DNA of 64,000 nucleotides, from NCBI GenBank assembly GCA_025618425.1, contig CM046836.1, forward strand, positions 24,683,030-24,747,029, written 5' to 3'. The stretch comes from Heliocidaris tuberculata (lineage: Eukaryota; Echinodermata; Echinoidea; Camarodonta; Echinometridae). The position numbers were made by a program, and so were the translations under genes. Shown one piece after another: positions 34,114-45,222 of the stretch; positions within the stretch are counted from its first letter, which is position 1, and every line of letters begins with the position of its first letter. A model generated the notes under the pieces. That model had not been told where the DNA came from and ran no database searches. It saw only the letters and a program-made list of their open reading frames with translations.

Positions 34114-34316
34114 TACTGTATAAGCTGTTTTTTTCGCGTACAGATATTTTCGCGATTTTGGATTAGGTAGGGAAATTCGCGAGGGTTTAATTTCGCGATT
34201 TTTGTGATGTTTTTGTTACTATAAACAGCAATATATTGAAGTGGAAATTTTCGCGAGGACCGACTCGCGAAAATCGCGAAAATAAAACCACCGCGAAAAT
34301 AACCACTTATACAGTA
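34114..34316. mobile_element. MITE rich in TTCGCGA, TACTGTATAAG ends
   Basis: TACTGTATAAGCTGTTTTTTT at the left and CCACTTATACAGTA at the right are inverted. Multiple TTCGCGA words lie between them. TA borders suggest a Tc1/mariner-type element. A related TTCGCGA-rich element is at 47456-47643. Confidence 0.7.
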
Positions 34317-34559
34317 TATAGGCCTACCGCCGTTTAATTTCTTGTCATAATTAATTTGCTTTCCAAAGGTAATGGCAACTTGTTTAGGTTTCCAGGTCAC
34401 GCATCAGTGAACAATCATTGTCTTCAAAATTTTGTGCAATATTCTAGTTGGTTCACGCCCTTACAAAAAGTACCATGGTAATACTACGTTTTTCATGGTA
34501 TTATCGCCATAATACCACGAAAACATGGTAATTCCGTGGTACACACGGTATACAGTATG

Positions 34560-34960
34560 ACCATGAAGAACGCTGTATATTCATTGTATTTGCATCGTGT
34601 ACCATGAAAAACATTGTACATTCGTAGTACTTTCATCTTGTACCATGGGTAACGCTGTAAATGTGTGGTACTTTCATAATGTACCATGAAAAACGTTGTT
34701 TATTCATTGTATTTGCATCCTGTACCATGAAAAGCACTGTACATTCGTAGTACTTGCATCTTGTACCACGGGAAACGCTGTAAATTTGTGGTACTTTCAT
34801 AATGTACCATGAATAACGGTGTAAATTCACGGTACTTCCATTGTGTACTACGTATAGCACTGTACATTCGTAGTACTTTCTCTGTGTACCGTGATTAACA
34901 CTGTACATTCACGGTACTCTCATCATGTCCCATGGCATTCATGGTACTTTCATCATGTAC
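34560..34960. repeat. 41 bp tandem repeat with 123 bp higher-order period
   Basis: GTACCATG recurs every 41 bp (anchors 34601, 34642, 34683, 34724). Three sub-variants (TTCATTGTATTTGCATC, TTCGTAGTACTTTCATC, TGTGGTACTTTCATAA) repeat in the same order, giving a 123 bp higher-order unit. Confidence 0.75.
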
Positions 34961-37377
34961 CTATATGAAGAGTGATTTACATTCGTGGTATTTTTATAGT
35001 GTACCATGATGAATAGCGTTGTACATTCGTAGTACATGTATCTTCATCATGTTACAGATGGTCAAATCATGGTCAGGCCATGGTAATAAAACCATAGTGA
35101 AACCAGTGTGTTAATTCCTATCATTAAAAAAAATTTAAAAATAACCATGATTTCAACTATGATTTTACCATGGTTAAAAAAAAAAATAGTACTAATACCA
35201 TGGTTAAACCATTTTCTTATCATGGTAAAAACATGGTTATAAAACCATGATTCACCATGATTCAAACTATGCTTTTACCATTGTCAAAAAACCATGGTAA
35301 TTGAATCATGGTTTAAATCTTCGTTTTACCATGGTTAACAATCGTTTTACCGTGGTCAAACAACCATGGTTATAAAACCATGATTCAAACTATGGTTTTA
35401 CCATGGTTAAAAAACCATGGTACTAATACCATGGTTAAACCATATTCTTATCATGGTAAAAAACCATGGTTTTACCATGCTTAGAACACCATGGTAATTA
35501 AAGGATGGTTAAAACATCATGGTTATTACACCATTGTTAAACAATCGTTTTACCATAGTCAACAGCCATGGTTATAATACCATGATTGAAACCATGGTTT
35601 TATCACGGTTAAAAAACCATGGTAATAAAACCATGATTAAACCACAGTTTTACCCTTGTTAATACACCATGGTAATACAACAATGATTTTCCTATGGTAA
35701 TATAAAAAGATCCATAATAGTAATACCACTGTACATCTTACCACGGTTAAACTCCATGGTTATAAAGCTATTATTGAAACCATGCCGGTTTTACTTTGGT
35801 TAAAACACCATCGTAATAAACCCATAATATTTGTGGAAAATAACTGGTTGCCAAACAAAAATAAGTAAAACAATATAGATAACACTGCCGATGTAACAAA
35901 CTGTGATTTATTTTTATGTTTTAAAGAAAGTAAGCTGTATATCTAGGGCCTATACTGCCAGAAACATCAAAAGTATAACTTCATAGTCTATCATGTAACC
36001 GCTATGGGTCCTAGTTGTTAGATAATTACAGAAAGACCATTCAGTGACAGACCAGGAAAATGTATTTTGGTTAGCAAATTTAGATATCATATTTGGATGG
36101 GGCATCTAGGAGACTCGAGAGAAAGAGAGGAAAAAAGAGAGAGAAAGGTCTATTGCTGAGCTGGTAAATTTAGTCTAGTACAGTCGATAACAAGTAGGCT
36201 TTATATGCAGACCCAATTTAGCTCAAATATCATTGAGGAGAGACCGAGGGACTAAAAACTCATAATCCATGGTTTTTAATCCATGACATTGGTTAAACCA
36301 TGGATGAACTTTGGGTAAACCATGGTTTTACAATGGTTAATGTACCGTGGTAATAAAACCATGGTGAAACCTGGTGAAATCATGGTCACTAAGACCACAG
36401 TAAAAAAAACCATAGTGAAAGCAGTGTATTACAGTGGTTAAATAACCGTGGTAATACAACCATGATTTCAACCATGGTTTTACCATGGATAAGAAACCAT
36501 GGTAGTAATACAATGGTTAAACCATTGTCTTACCATGATAAAAACTATGGTAATAAAACCATGATTTAAACCATGGTTTTACCATAGCTGAATCACCATG
36601 GTAATATAACCATCATTTCAGCGATGGTTTAACCATGGTCACAAAACCATGGTAGTGATGCCACGGTTAAACCGTCGTTTTACCGTGGTGAAATACCATA
36701 GTTACTCATTTGAATACATGTATTTCATTTGCATATTTGTGAAATTTTAAACAAAATTCAATATTTTAGGAAAAGGGCAAATGTAATATTATTTTTTTTC
36801 ATAAATATTTATTATGAAATTACTTGCGAGATATTTCTTGAGTGAATTTTAATATGTCACTTTCCATATTTTCTAACAATAACAGAAACTGTAATTAACT
36901 AACCATTACCAAAAGTAACAGATTCTCAAGTTGGTATATAAGACTGAAACCCATAGGTAACTAGTGGCTATGGCACGGCCATGATACTGCATTGTGATTT
37001 ATGATGTTAAAATGATTATGACTTGTGCTTGTGTGATTAGTAGTTTAAGTTTCATATTAACCATGTATGTAATATGTTATGCATTATATTACTAAAATTA
37101 AATAAATGGAAGTTATGTAACCGTGCAGTTGATATTTCCAACTTGAATTACAATGGTTTTACCATGGTTTCCGCCGGAAAACCAAAGTTTTACTGTGGTT
37201 TTGACCGTGATTTTATTGTGGTTTAACCATGGTAAAACCATGGTTTTACAATGGATCCATGGTACGGTAATACCATTGTAAAACCATGGTTTCACCGTGG
37301 TAATGGCATGCATGTCAATAAGTTTCGCGCAATTTGTTGCATCTGCGCGTAGCCTGAATGTCATCAGAATGACACGT

Positions 37378-37417
37378 GCGCGCCACTGATCTCTGTAGAG
37401 ATCAGTGGTGCGCGCGC
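37378..37417. repeat. GC-rich hairpin
   Basis: GCGCGCCACTGATCTCT and AGAGATCAGTGGTGCGCGC pair with one 2-base bulge around a 2-base loop. It lies inside the 3.6 kb element next to CACGTGCG. Confidence 0.65.
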
Positions 37418-39610
37418 ACAGAATCAGTCTAAAAACACAAAATATTTCATAACTAATTCATAAAAAGGCCAGAATTCTACAAAACCAGTAGAAGTCAAAA
37501 TAAGAAAGGTCAAACCTAGAACTCTTACTCTTTTAAGAAACCTTTTAACTGGTTAATTCCCACCATTAACAGCACTGCTAACCAATTAACAAAATTACCT
37601 TGTCACTGCGAGTCGATTACTTTCCCCATAGAAACACGTGTAATTTGGGTGTTCTACGTTTTTGTGAAGCAACATAAAAAGGCCGTTTTCAAACAAAATT
37701 GGCCAGAATTCTACATATGAGATGATTACATTTTTATGCTCAGCAGCTTCTTTGTTTCTTCAATATTCATATTCCTTTTTAACTGAATTAAATTGTTAAA
37801 AAGTGAAAAAGATATAAGTATTTCTAAAAGTTGAAATTTACGTTTTTCATGATTAATGTACAGGGTTCTATGGAGGGAATCGCAGAGGGAAAGTGATACG
37901 CGCGCGCGCATGGTTGAGAATGCAACAAACATTTTGGTATGATTTTCATGGTAATACAGTACCATGGTATTACGGTCCCAATTTACCACGGTACTCAAAC
38001 ACAGTATTACCATGGTACTTTTACCACGGTATTACCATGGTATTATCATGGTACTTTTTTGTAAGGGCGATCTATAGTTGTAAAACACAATACCGAAGTA
38101 GGCGTGGTTTGGAATTGGGTTGAATGGCTTTGTTACTGTAACAGTTGATTTTTGCAGTATGTAACTTGGCTGTTTTACATTTTACTTTCCCATACTCCAA
38201 TGTTTACATTTTGCCCTGTTTATTTACATTCCAACTCATGACCTTCATTTCCTCTCTCCACCTTCACATGTCATTGCCATAGCCACACCTGGTTTCTCCC
38301 ATTCCATTCCATCTCCCATACTTTCTTTTACATTCCACCTTCACTCCACATGTTTCTATTGTTACATTCTCATTCATATTCAGAACATCTCACGACCATC
38401 TTTCCATGCTGATTATTGGTTCTTGCTTCTCTCTGGGTTAGTCCATTTTGTAGACAGTTCCATTTTTCTTATTACTGATTGGTTGTTTAATTGATGATTT
38501 AATTTATGTGGATATCTGTTCAAGTTGAATTTCTGTTAGTAAAGTCAGTGCAACTCAGGATCTCGTCTAGTAAAGACTATTTTATTTTATCTTCCTTTCT
38601 TCAGTTAGATTGTATAGCATGTTTTTTTCTTTACTGTAGGAGAGCAAGAGTTTAATTTGATTTGTATGAGCAGAAGTATAGAGCAGTGCAGAGAAAGAGA
38701 GAAAGTTGGTCAGCTTACACTGGTCCATGATAACGAAAGTTGGTCAGCTTACATTACTGACTAGCTTGGTTGAGTGCTCTGCAGGCCATTAGATAGTAAG
38801 CAAAGCTCGTAATGATTGATTTTACAGCTTTAAAGAGTCTTACTACTTCACAAAGCATGGAACGAGTTCATAGTCATAAACTTTGACCAAGAAGAAGTGA
38901 CATCGATGTTCAGAGAGCACAGAGAACATGTTTGTTTGTCTTATAAGTGCATGCTGTCGGGCATCTTCGGCCCATTTTCAACAAAAATCCGACATCGTTT
39001 GGAAAGTAAATGTACGAGTCTTTTATTTTTGTTCTTTATGCTCTGTCTTTGATTTGCATTTCTTTGTGATCTTGCAATCAGTTTGGTTCGCACCGGGTTC
39101 TTTGGCATGCAACCTTCTTTAATTCACTGAGACCGTATTCTTTGCAAAACATTTCCAATCTGAATCAGACAAAGCAGAAAATTTTAAGCATGCCGGGGCG
39201 GAATAACATCTCATTAACACAAATTTGAGAAGAATATCATCGATCCATAATGAGAAATTGAGCTCCATGCAGGCCGTTTCACAAGAAAGTGAACCAACTA
39301 GATTTTTGCACAAATTTTGTAAGACAATGTTGTTCAGTAATGCATGACACTGGAAACCACTGGAAAGAATATGAATTACTCTTTCACATGATATGAATTT
39401 CATTGTCGATAAACATATATATAGTTCATTTACATGAATTTTTCAAAGTTGGATTTCCCTTTTTTCAGTAACGCCAAGTATGTTAATTTTTCCGAACATG
39501 GGGGAATAGGATGAAAGTTAAACTGATTTGTATGAGGCCAAATTAGGCCAGTCATATTGTATAATTATATGATTATGTAACACGTAGGATTTTCTGCTTT
39601 AGCCTTTAAG

Positions 39611-39906
39611 TTTCTTCTTCTTCTTCTTCTTCTTCTTCTTCTTCTTCTTCTTCTTCTTCTTCTTCTTCTTCTTCTTCTCCTCCTTCTTCTTCCTCTTATT
39701 TTTCTTCTCCTTCTTCTTCTTCTTCTTCTTCTTCTTCTTCTTCTTCTTCTTCTTCTTCTTCTTCTTCTTCTTCTTCTTCTTCTTCTTCTTCTTCTTCTTC
39801 TTCTTCTTCTTCTTCTTCTTCTTCTTCTTCTTCTTCTTCTTCTTCTTCTTCTTCTTCTTCTTCTTCTTCTTCTTCTTCTTCTTCTTCTTCTTCTTCTTCT
39901 TCTTCT
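39611..39906. repeat. TTC/GAA triplet tract (~300 bp)
   Basis: Nearly uninterrupted (TTC)n from ~39611 to ~39906 with a short impure segment around 39677-39710. The long poly-Glu and poly-Arg frames on the minus strand are by-products. It is a pure polypurine/polypyrimidine tract. Confidence 0.95.
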
Positions 39907-41245
39907 CCTCCCAGCAATCCAGGAATCAGAGCGTGAACTCATGATATACAATGTACCGGTACATCTCCCTATATATAAGAAATTTTTATTTATCTATCTT
40001 GAGTTTTATGATTTATGTATTTATCTTCCAAATATGCACATTCGCAAAAATGGATGAAAATAATAGGCCTATATTAACGATTCTCTTATCACTCATTATG
40101 AGGGGGCAGGATTATTCCCATGTTGTATTATTTATTTTAATTTCTAAATATTTTAAATTATCATTTTGCCGTGAAAAAGTCTCTTTCTCTCTTTATACTT
40201 TTCCCCTCAGTGGCATTCTAGTAATGTTGAAAATAACGATTTGAGCTTTCTATCTCTTTCTCTCCTTCTCTTCTTATTCTTATTTCTGTAGTGTTTTGGT
40301 TTGTTTTTTGTGTTTTGTAGTTTTAGTTTGTTTGTTGTTGTTTTGTTGTCCTGTGTTTGTTTGGATTAAGTTTCTATAAAGGGATTTATAACCAGTGCTG
40401 CCCAAATCTAGATTATATTGCGTCTCATCTTGAGGAGGAGAGGAGGAGCTTGACGAGATCGGGCTGAGCTTGTGCACACGCCCTAATGCCATTTTATATT
40501 CTACTTTTCAAAGCAGAAATGTCTAAAAATCCAGTCATGAATTTCGCCAGGATTTAAATAGGCCCCAATTCTCTGCCACTAGCGTATTTGGAGGGACAAT
40601 CGGAAGTCCCCCCCCCCCGCAAATTTACACCATGAAAAACAAAATTAACTTTTCAATAAACTATGAAGAAATCATATCGAAGCTTTATAATCGAATTCCT
40701 CGTAAATCCTTGAAAAAAAGATTTAAAAATTTTTTAAAAAAATCTCTCTCTATATGTAAATGTGACCTCGCAAAACAATTATCTGATTATAGTTAAAAAT
40801 AAGTTTTCAAGCCAGCCTTCAAAAATAAACGTGGGGTACGTATCACCCATCAGATCTTATTCAAACACGATTCTTTTGAATGACGTCGGAAAAATCTTTA
40901 AAAATACAAATCAACAGCTTATAAATTCTGAATAATTAACTTATCCAAAATCTTTCAGTCATAACGAAATGAGGCCAAAAATTACATTACTGATACTTCA
41001 TTCAAGTAAATCAAACTCATAATTTACACATTATGAAGAGATTGATGAAAGGCACATCCATAGGGAACATCCCTTACCCAGAGCTGAGCCCCCTAATTCC
41101 CCGCAGACGCAAATTAGGGCCCGGATTGCTGGATTATGATTTTCTGCTCCCCCCCCCCCCCCCCATCTTCTTGTGAAGCCAATGGGGCATCATTTAGTTC
41201 CAATACCAGATAGGCACCTTTTTAAAGGTTACTGAATTAAAAACA

Positions 41246-41276
<31 letters not shown>

Positions 41277-42542
41277 TAAAAAAATAACTGAATATCATCT
41301 TTATGAACTTAAACATGCATAGATACCATGTACGAAATTAGAACCCTACAGAGCTATCCCGTACGCCCTCTACGATCAGCATGTGTTTGTCGAGTAACTT
41401 TCACCCAATCCCGTTCCGTTTCTAGCTGAAATTCAGAAATCGGAAAGTGAAATACAAATGTTTACCAGGAATGAACTAAAATGATATCACAGGGATGATT
41501 ATAATTCTTTATAATACGTTTTAGGTTTAAACAATACTTGTTCCGAATAATCAAAATCCATTCAAAAGATAAATTGCATCCCTTTCAATGAGAAATAGCA
41601 GGACGGTAATGAAAATAAAAAAATAAATAAAAATGAAGCAAATAACAAGCAAACGAAAACAAACAAAACTAAAACTCATTCAGGAGTGCAAAAATAGTTT
41701 TCAATAAAATTTCGAAAACACAGCTCTATGGGCTCTTTCACAGTTGGGATTAAAAAGGGGAAAGGTGAAACAAGTTTTTTTCATGCCTGAGGACACCCCC
41801 CCCCCCCCCCCCCCCTCTCGATCCCCCATTCTTAGTTTTCAACCCTGGTTTTATACGTGTACTAAGAAAGGCATGCATAAAAGTGTTTGTGGAGGCTTGC
41901 ACGAAATTATTGGTAAGTTTCTTCAGCTACCTTTCTTGATTACACGATTACAGCACTATGATGAACCAATACATTTTAATCTGATCGTGTGTAAAATTTT
42001 TGTCATTGAGGATATTTGACAATTTGTTACTTTTTTGTAGTTCATAAGTTTGTTTTGAATCGTAATATATCTTCTGTTTTAATCTATCACCTTCACGTGT
42101 CACAAAGATTTTCAATTTCATTGCCGTTTTGTTTTGTAAAATTTGATGTTTTCTTTCACATAGCATACAAGAGTCTTCATCTCTTTTAATTTTCTCATCA
42201 TCTGGGAAATTCTGGATAACTATTACGATTTAAAATTTGTGATAGAATCATAGAAAGGTTAGTAAATTGTCATCCCACTCTGTCAAATACCAGCGTTTTA
42301 ATCTCTCTGTATTAGATTTAAAGGCCCCTTTAGATAGATGTGGAAAAGACTGCTTTATAATAGTGTTCATAAAAAAGTAGTCTGTGATGTAATCCATACC
42401 CCATCACCTATCCAGTCTACATACATAACCCTCACTTGTCTCTATCTCCCTTTCTATCGCTGTAACCTCCCTCTTTCATTCTCTTTCTCTTACATATATT
42501 CTACAGGTCCGTACACCCACTAATCTCTCCCTCTCTCTTTGC

Positions 42543-42585
<43 letters not shown>

Positions 42586-42632
42586 TTCTCCCTCCCTCAT
42601 TCCCTCTCTCTAAATTACAGATAAACAATATA

Positions 42633-42793
42633 CAAATATTCAATGTTTATGAGTGCGATGGTTCCGAATATTACCTGAGCGTGCAAGTTGAACCGTTCTA
42701 TTCAACGACGCGAAGCGGAGTTGAATTGAACGGTTCAACTTGCACCGAATGTAATATTCGAACCGTCGCACGAATGAAAACATTGAATATTTG
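42633..42793. mobile_element. Palindromic foldback (AACCGTTC/GAACGGTT)
   Basis: CAAATATTCAATG at the left and CATTGAATATTTG at the right. The arms share GTGCGA-GGTTC-GAATATTAC and GTGCAAGTTGAACCGTTC, around a centre TCAACGACGCGAAGCGGAGTTGA. The right arm is duplicated downstream (42891-43058). Confidence 0.7.
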
Positions 42794-43058
42794 TTTTATA
42801 CAACACACGATATACGATAGAAACCGGACTAAATGGACTAAATGAAACCGAAATAGGCCTAGGTCTGGACGAGGTCTTATTTTGCTTACACGGTTCAACT
42901 TGCACCGAATGTAATATTCGAACCGACCGCACGAATGAAAACAAATACAACACATGATATACGATAGGAATAAGACTAAATCAATGGACTAATGAAACCA
43001 AGATAGATCTAACGTTAGGCCTACATGAAGGTCTGGACGAGGTCTTATTTTGCTTACC
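42731..43058. repeat. Direct tandem duplication, two ~160 bp units
   Basis: Unit 1 (42731-42890) and unit 2 (42891-43058) both start CGGTTCAACTTGCACCGAAT and end GGTCTGGACGAGGTCTTATT followed by TTGCTTAC. They differ by small indels (loss of TTGAATATTTGTTT, gain of ATCTAACGTT). Confidence 0.8.
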
Positions 43059-43447
43059 TTTCGTACGTCAATAGAAGGCTTTCCCGGTGTTCCAATATTT
43101 AATAAGGTCTACATGTAAGTTAGTTCCACATTGCAAATTCCAGATGGAAATCCATTAATATCTTAGTCACTAGTCACGAATCAGAAACTTCTAGTTTGTG
43201 TAAAAGTTCACTGTTCAAAACTTAGTAATATTCCGAAATTTGTAAAAACTCTTGCAACAATAAAATAGTCCAGGAAAGAGTTCAGATGATACCACGTTAA
43301 ACTTTGCAAAACACTTAACAGCTGAACGTATTTACATTGTAAAAATACTGTGCGAACATGCAGTGATGCGCATGTGTATAGTTATGCGCTGGCAGCGCAA
43401 AGGGTACGTACGCGCATGCAGTTAAGTACGTGCCCTGGTACGTGCAG

Positions 43448-43552
43448 TACGCAAGTTCAGTGTGTCCTGGGTTCTATTGCACGGTTGGTTTTGAGCGTGC
43501 AATAGATGCACTATTGCACGGCTGGTTTTGTGTCAGCGTGCAACAGCTGTTT
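43448..43552. repeat. Duplicated small hairpin (CTATTGCACGG...CGTGCAATAG)
   Basis: TATTGCACGGTTGGTTTTGA then GCGTGCAATAGATG form a stem. It repeats at once as TATTGCACGGCTGGTTTTGT then CAGCGTGCAACAGC. Possibly another foldback remnant. Confidence 0.5.
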
Positions 43553-43721
43553 CTTCTGAATATCATGTGACCCACATTCATCCAATCAGGTGTCAAGGAT
43601 CTACGTATGTGTTGTATAAATAGGAATATATACGAGTTGGCGAAACACATGTAAACATTAGAAGATAAGGATCAAAAGGTGTAGAGAGATGTGATGAAAG
43701 ACATGAAATAAGACGGAGAAA

Positions 43722-43757
43722 GAGAGAGAGAGAGAGAGAGAGAGCGAGGGGGGGGGG
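43722..43757. repeat. AG microsatellite with G-run
   Basis: (AG)n followed by GCGA and a G-run. Confidence 0.85.
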
Positions 43758-44567
43758 AGAGTTAAGTCCCATACACAAAAGAATATGACTACAATTTTTT
43801 TGTTTTTGTTTCAAATAATTTCTACACATACAATGGTTTATTTTCCACATTCATTTGAGAAATACACAGACATGACTATGCCTACATATTAGCAAGGCTT
43901 GATAAAAGCTGGTCATTTCTTAACTCTTGAATGATATATACAATAAGCAACTATTTTTCTCTCTTTCACACACATATAAATACATACAATAGTTCTGCAC
44001 ATGTATTAATTCATATACAAATATATACAATATCATTTGTAAAATGAATGTTAGGAATACAATTAATTAACTCTTCAAAGATGATTTCATTTTGCATTTG
44101 TATGAAAATCACAAATAATAAGGAATCAACTTTCACATATCAAGGTGATATAGTATAATAATCAATAGATATAAGTTTTATGGAAATCATTTGCATGAGA
44201 TTAACATAACATTTAATCTACTGGACTCCAGCCCAATTATCTTGGGCCTTGAATTCAACGGTTGAATGCATCTTTCTCTTCCATATGCTTGATTTCTCTT
44301 TAAGTCGCTTTTTCATTTAAGAATCAAAAGAGGCAGTTCTCTTTCTTGAATCAAAACAAATTGAATACCAATATAATTTTCTCTTAAATGATGTGTAAAA
44401 AATTCCAGAATGGTAACTGGGTGGTTCGGAAGCTATTATTTGACATCCAAGCAACATCTTTCCCTGGCAACAAAATCAACGAGGCAGCTTTTGCTCTAAA
44501 TCCTCATCAATCACCATTCTTTAGACTATTCATTCACACACACAGTGCAATGAATAGGACTCAAGAA

Positions 44568-44573
44568 TTTATT
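44568..44573 (-). other. Candidate polyadenylation signal for CCDC40
   Basis: AATAAA on the minus strand ~400 bases past the stop codon. It is the first canonical hexamer downstream. Confidence 0.4.
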
Positions 44574-44973
44574 TTTGAACTGCAAAAAGAATCTCACATT
44601 TTTTAGCATATGAACAAAAAAAATCTCACTAATTAGTGACATTCTGATTGTGATTCAAATCTAACTATTAGTCGGGTGGCAGGGGGGGGGGGGGAGGGGA
44701 GGGTAGGGTTTGAAAAACAGTGATTATTTGCCATGCTGTCTTGTGTTAAAATGCAAATCAGAGGAGCGGTACGACTTCCAGACACTGTCAATGAAAGAGA
44801 GACATAAAAATTGATTTTATATGTCCCATTTGATTTGATTGATTTTATATGTTCGGTCACCAAAAAAGGGGGAGAGATTTGAATCGATATTCGATTCCCA
44901 CTTTTCTCTTATGTGTTGATGGGCATAAAGTGTCAGACTGCTACTACCCATCATGCAAGATGTCCCAATCCTT

Positions 44974-45222
44974 CTACATGTCATCATCGGCTGCACCCCT
45001 TGAGCTCAGCACCATCTGGACACGGCGCATGGCCGGCTGGATCTGTGGGAACTCGGTGATAATCCGATCAGCGATGGTGGCAATGGTCTGCATCTTGTCC
45101 AGCTGTTTCTGGGATTCGGCCTCGAGGGCAGCCTCTGTCTTGCAGAGCAGGGTGTACTTCCCCTCCTTCAGGGCCTGGTAGTTCTTCACCTTACGCTGTC
45201 TGGACACGATGTCTGACAGGTG
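44974..45222 (-). CDS. CCDC40: CCDC40 exon 18 (terminal, stop TAG)
   Basis: Residues 1008-1089, [20 protein letters not shown] ... [20 protein letters not shown] ... [20 protein letters not shown] then RGAADDDM and TAG at 44976-44974. It matches the human C-terminus (LKHLQAVKEGRY...RDEYPQFQEALHKV). Acceptor GTAACAG. Confidence 0.95.
   Translation of the reverse strand, partial: HLSDIVSRQRKVKNYQALKEGKYTLLCKTEAALEAESQKQLDKMQTIATIADRIITEFPQIQPAMRRVQMVLSSRGAADDDM

Larger units (their letters stand above)
34456..38069. mobile_element. 3.6 kb TIR element built of CCATGGT-rich repeats
   Basis: The ends CGCCCTTACAAAAAGTACCA (34456) and TGGTACTTTTTTGTAAGGGCG (ending 38069) are inverted with one indel, and the match continues as ATGGTAATAC. 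The interior consists of a 41 bp tandem array (34560-34960), dense CCATGGT/ACCATGGTTAAAA repeats (35050-35830, 36260-36710, 37150-37310, 37930-38050) and spacers of ordinary sequence. There is no transposase-like frame. Target duplication is not evident. Confidence 0.75.
26293..44973. other. Intergenic region between the BAIAP3-like gene and CCDC40
   Basis: 18.7 kb without a recognisable conserved gene on either strand. It is filled by repeats listed separately (26.7, 29.5, 32.6, 34.1, 34.5-38.1, 39.6, 42.6-43.1 kb). Stretches 27.2-28.5, 31.0-32.5, 38.1-39.6 and 40.6-42.6 kb show nothing beyond AT-rich sequence, homopolymers and small simple repeats. The 5' end and promoter of the BAIAP3-like gene presumably lie within the first few kb, but no core promoter was identified. 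Confidence 0.6.

Noticed and set aside
34493..35265. Tyr/His/Trp-rich minus frames in the CCATGGT region
   Set aside because: A 41 bp period is not a multiple of three; the frames are repeat artefacts.
39565..39951. Poly-Arg and poly-Glu frames of 73-128 codons on the minus strand
   Set aside because: By-product of the TTC.GAA triplet tract.
40280..40492. 70-codon minus frame starting MALGRVHKLSPISSSSSSPP
   Set aside because: The start is protein-like, but there is no convincing donor, no partner exon and the tail is Asn/Gln/Lys-rich noise. Not enough to call a gene.
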